Of a stretch of 64,000 nt of DNA, positions 62,118-64,000 are shown piece after piece. The translations under genes were made by a program, and so were the position numbers. Below the pieces are notes generated by a model that had not been told where the DNA came from, made no database searches, and worked only from the letters and a program-made list of their open reading frames with translations. How positions within the stretch are numbered: position 1 is the first letter of the stretch; every line of letters begins with the position of its first letter. The stretch is taken from NCBI RefSeq assembly GCF_002151125.1, contig NZ_MDJZ01000005.1, positions 62,001 through 126,000 on the forward strand, written 5' to 3'. Source of the stretch: Clavibacter michiganensis. Lineage in GTDB: Bacteria > Actinomycetota > Actinomycetes > Actinomycetales > Microbacteriaceae.

Positions 62118-62992
62118 CGGGCCAGCTGGACGGCCGCACCGTCGTGATCACAGGCGCGAGCTCCGGCATCGGCCGCATCGCCGCCCGCGAGCTGCACGAC
62201 CGCGGCGCCGACGTGGTCGTCGTGGGCCGCGACCCGGAGCGGACCCGCGGCATCGCCGCCGAGCTGGGCGCCCGGCACATCCTCGCCGACATGGACCGGC
62301 TGACGGAGGTGCGCGGGCTGGCGGCGACGCTGCTCGAGACGTGCCCGCGGATCCACGTGCTCGCCCTCAACGCCGGGAGCCTCGTCCCGCGCCGCACCAT
62401 GACGGTCGACGGCCACGAGACCACCTTCCAGCGCAACGTCCTCGCGCCCTTCCTCCTCACGCATCTCCTGCTGCCTCGGCTCGAGGAGACGCAGGGTGCG
62501 CTCCGCGCCGGGGAGAGCCCGGTGCGCGTCATCGGCACCGCGAGCCGCGCGAACCTGTGGGGCCGCGTGCGCCTCGACGACCTCGACTGGCGCAAGCGCC
62601 CGTGGCTCGGCGGCTGGCAGGCCTACGGCACGTCGAAGGCGATGATGATCCTGATGATGCGCACGCTGGCCGAGCGCGTCGGCCCGCGCGGCATCGAGGC
62701 GGTCTCGTTCCACCCGGGGCTCGTGCGCACCTCGTTCGGATCCGACAGCACCGTGATGAAGGCGATGCTCGCCTTGTCGATGGGCGCCTACGGCATCTCC
62801 GCGGAGGCGGGTGCGGTGCCGCTCGTGCAGCTCGCGTCGGTGCCCGACATCGCCGCCCCGAACGGCACCTACTTCGACCAGCTCACGCCCGACGGGAGGA
62901 CCACCGCGCAGGCCGCCGACCGGCAGCTCGGGCGCGACCTGTGGGCGGCGCTGGAGCTCGCGGCCGGCACAGATTCCTCCGCGCGGCGCTGA
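62114..62992 (+). CDS. short-chain dehydrogenase/reductase
   Basis: SDR-family NAD(P)-dependent oxidoreductase of 292 aa. Cofactor motif VITGASSGIGR at about residues 11-21, VVVGRDPER (Arg after strand 2 suggests NADPH), ALNAGSL (N-A-G), and active-site Tyr-Lys in YGTSKAMM near residue 175. The pattern and length resemble retinol-dehydrogenase-like SDRs. Substrate unknown. GTG at 62114 overlaps the HEXXH gene stop as GTGA, so it is the third gene of the chain. It ends 58 nt before the convergent SIP-like gene. Confidence 0.9.
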   Translation: MTGQLDGRTVVITGASSGIGRIAARELHDRGADVVVVGRDPERTRGIAAELGARHILADMDRLTEVRGLAATLLETCPRIHVLALNAGSLVPRRTMTVDGHETTFQRNVLAPFLLTHLLLPRLEETQGALRAGESPVRVIGTASRANLWGRVRLDDLDWRKRPWLGGWQAYGTSKAMMILMMRTLAERVGPRGIEAVSFHPGLVRTSFGSDSTVMKAMLALSMGAYGISAEAGAVPLVQLASVPDIAAPNGTYFDQLTPDGRTTAQAADRQLGRDLWAALELAAGTDSSARR

Positions 62993-63050
62993 CCGCGGAG
63001 CGCCGACGGCTGAGCGCCGCGCGCGCGACGGGCCCGAGCGGGAGCCCGCG

Positions 63051-63455
63051 TCAGCGCGTCGCGAGCAGGTGCAGCAGGTCGTCGTGGCCGCCGACGTGCC
63101 CGCCGAGCAGCACGCTGACCTCGGTGACCGGGTGCTCGTCGGAGATGGGCGCGGAGAAGACCATCATCTCGCTGGCCCACGCGCCGACCGCACGGGCCAC
63201 GGCGGTCATGGGCGCGGCGGGCTCGCCGTCGATCCCGCGGCCCTCGCGCGCGATGACCGTGACGACCATGCGCGGCGGATGCGCGAGCGCCACCTCGACG
63301 GAGGCATCCGGCACCTCGACGAAGACGCTGCCGCGCGTGCACAGCGGCAGCGCGGCGAGCGCCGCCTGCGTCTCGGCGAGGCCGGTCTCGTCGGTGACGA
63401 GCAGCACCTGGCGCTTCACGTCCTTCCGGGTGCGCGAGCGGGTCGCTCCGGCCAT
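63051..63455 (-). CDS. solo SIP-like C-terminal domain protein
   Basis: Protein of 134 aa that resembles only the NAD(P)-binding half of siderophore-interacting proteins. After a basic start (RSRTRKDVKR), QVLLVTDETGLAETQAALAALPL and GSVFVEVPDA align with LLLAGDETAAPAICNILSSLP and GCAFIEVP of the full SIP encoded just upstream. The second half has WASEMMVFSAPI where the SIP has AWLAGESG. No flavin-binding domain is present. ATG at 63455 lies 2 nt after the stop of that gene, so they form one operon. It may be a degenerate paralogue or a partner subunit; function unknown. Confidence 0.65.
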   Translation of the reverse strand: MAGATRSRTRKDVKRQVLLVTDETGLAETQAALAALPLCTRGSVFVEVPDASVEVALAHPPRMVVTVIAREGRGIDGEPAAPMTAVARAVGAWASEMMVFSAPISDEHPVTEVSVLLGGHVGGHDDLLHLLATR

Positions 63456-63457
63456 GG

Positions 63458-64000
63458 TCAGGATCCCTCGGCCGCGCCCGCGCGCCAGTAGCCCATGAAG
63501 GCCACCTGGCGGCGGTCGATGCCGGTGTCGCGCACGAGGAAGCGGCGCATGGCCTTGATGCATCCGGACTCCCCCGCGAGCCACGCGTAGAGCGTGGAGC
63601 CCTCGTGGACGACCGGCGCGTCCCAGACGATGGCCTCGGCGTCGTCCTCGGCGAGCGGCTGCGCGTCGTTGGCGAGCGCGACCTCGGGGGTCGGGATGGC
63701 GCCGACCTTCACGTGGCAGTCGACCCAGTGGCGCACGGCCTCCTCGAGGCGGGATCCGTTCGGACGGCCGTCGCGCGGCAGCCAGGTGAGGTTCACGCCC
63801 TTCGGGACGCGGACGTCGAGGCGGTCGCCCGTGACGGGCACCTCGATGAAGGCGCAGCCGACCGCGTCGTCGGGCAGGGAGGACAGGATGTTGCAGATGG
63901 CGGGCGCGGCCGTCTCGTCCCCGGCGAGGAGCAGCGAGCGGGCGGCGCCCGGGTGCCACTCGATGCCGAGGCCGCGCGCGGGGCTCAGGGCGTCGGGGCC
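63458..64000 (-). CDS. siderophore-interacting protein (5' end outside window)
   Basis: C-terminal part (180 residues) of a siderophore-interacting FAD/NAD(P)H reductase, which reduces ferric siderophores to release iron. Visible: RSLLLAGDETAAPAIC (NAD(P) domain start), AFIEVPVTGDRLDV, LYAWLAGESGCIKAMRRFLVRDTGIDRRQVAFMGYWRAGAAEG, in which the W-x-A-G-E motif and the closing G-Y-W-R are family signatures. The flavin-binding N-terminal half lies to the right of the window. The 2-nt gap to the solo SIP-like gene implies co-transcription. Confidence 0.9.
   Translation of the reverse strand, partial: GPDALSPARGLGIEWHPGAARSLLLAGDETAAPAICNILSSLPDDAVGCAFIEVPVTGDRLDVRVPKGVNLTWLPRDGRPNGSRLEEAVRHWVDCHVKVGAIPTPEVALANDAQPLAEDDAEAIVWDAPVVHEGSTLYAWLAGESGCIKAMRRFLVRDTGIDRRQVAFMGYWRAGAAEGS

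Overview
The window is a continuous stretch of chromosome from a very GC-rich actinobacterium. Gene content and order point to the Micrococcales, family Microbacteriaceae, with Clavibacter or a close relative as the best guess. The reasons are the dense GGATCC hexamers, the succinylase-type DapD/DapE lysine enzymes, an AdnAB-like helicase-nuclease pair, the actinobacterial marker proteins DUF3107 and DUF3117, an actinobacterial Rho with a large low-complexity insert, and gene order shared with mycobacteria around AdnAB-DUF3107-ferritin-like-RhlE and around MgtE_N/CBS-DUF1003-Mrp-TatB. I saw no rRNA, CRISPR array, insertion sequence, phage gene or attachment site. The genus call is inference.

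Layout. 1-8.1 kb: DNA-end processing helicase-nucleases (minus), DUF3107, a small membrane-protein gene broken by an in-frame TAG, a ferritin-like protein and a DEAD-box RNA helicase. 8.1-12.5 kb: PHP phosphoesterase, membrane-anchored EEP-family hydrolase, aminopeptidase P and a general-stress protein. 12.5-18.4 kb: overlapping MgtE_N/CBS-DUF1003-Mrp operon, a 40-residue membrane peptide, LysR regulator, TatB-like protein, O-methyltransferase, DUF3117. 18.5-24 kb: PIG-V-like mannosyltransferase, divergent dapE and dapD, FHA-PP2C signalling pair. 24-26.8 kb: Lrp/AsnC regulator, alkylation repair pair ogt-tag, and yaaA.

26.9-42 kb is a long minus-strand block: rho, prfA, prmC, tsaC, a GlcNAc-1-phosphate transferase, an AtpI-like protein and atpBEFHAGDC. 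It is interrupted by one inverted HAD hydrolase gene. 42.3-49.8 kb is argS, a DUF2993 protein and lysA-hom-thrC-thrB, the aspartate-family amino acid genes, joined by 4-5 nt overlaps. 50-53.7 kb holds a lipoprotein, a transglutaminase-like protein, a class I glutamine amidotransferase, pdxH and tRNA-Arg(CCG). 53.9-64 kb holds an MT0933-like antitoxin, a 2H phosphoesterase, a TPM-domain/PspA membrane-stress pair, an F420-reductase-like protein, an arginase-family protein, a crotonase, a flavin disulfide oxidoreductase operon with an HEXXH mini-protein and an SDR, and siderophore-interacting proteins at the right edge.

Two features of expression run through the window. First, many monocistronic or first-in-operon genes carry a TANNNT-like hexamer exactly 6-7 nt before the start codon and no Shine-Dalgarno, the arrangement expected of leaderless mRNAs. 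Second, genes inside operons are joined by ATGA, GTGA or TGATG overlaps. Two genes (atpB and the 2H phosphoesterase) have no ATG, GTG or TTG at a plausible position and probably start at CTG. Most of the window is core housekeeping. I did not find a clear new defence or biosynthetic system; the best leads are listed as findings.
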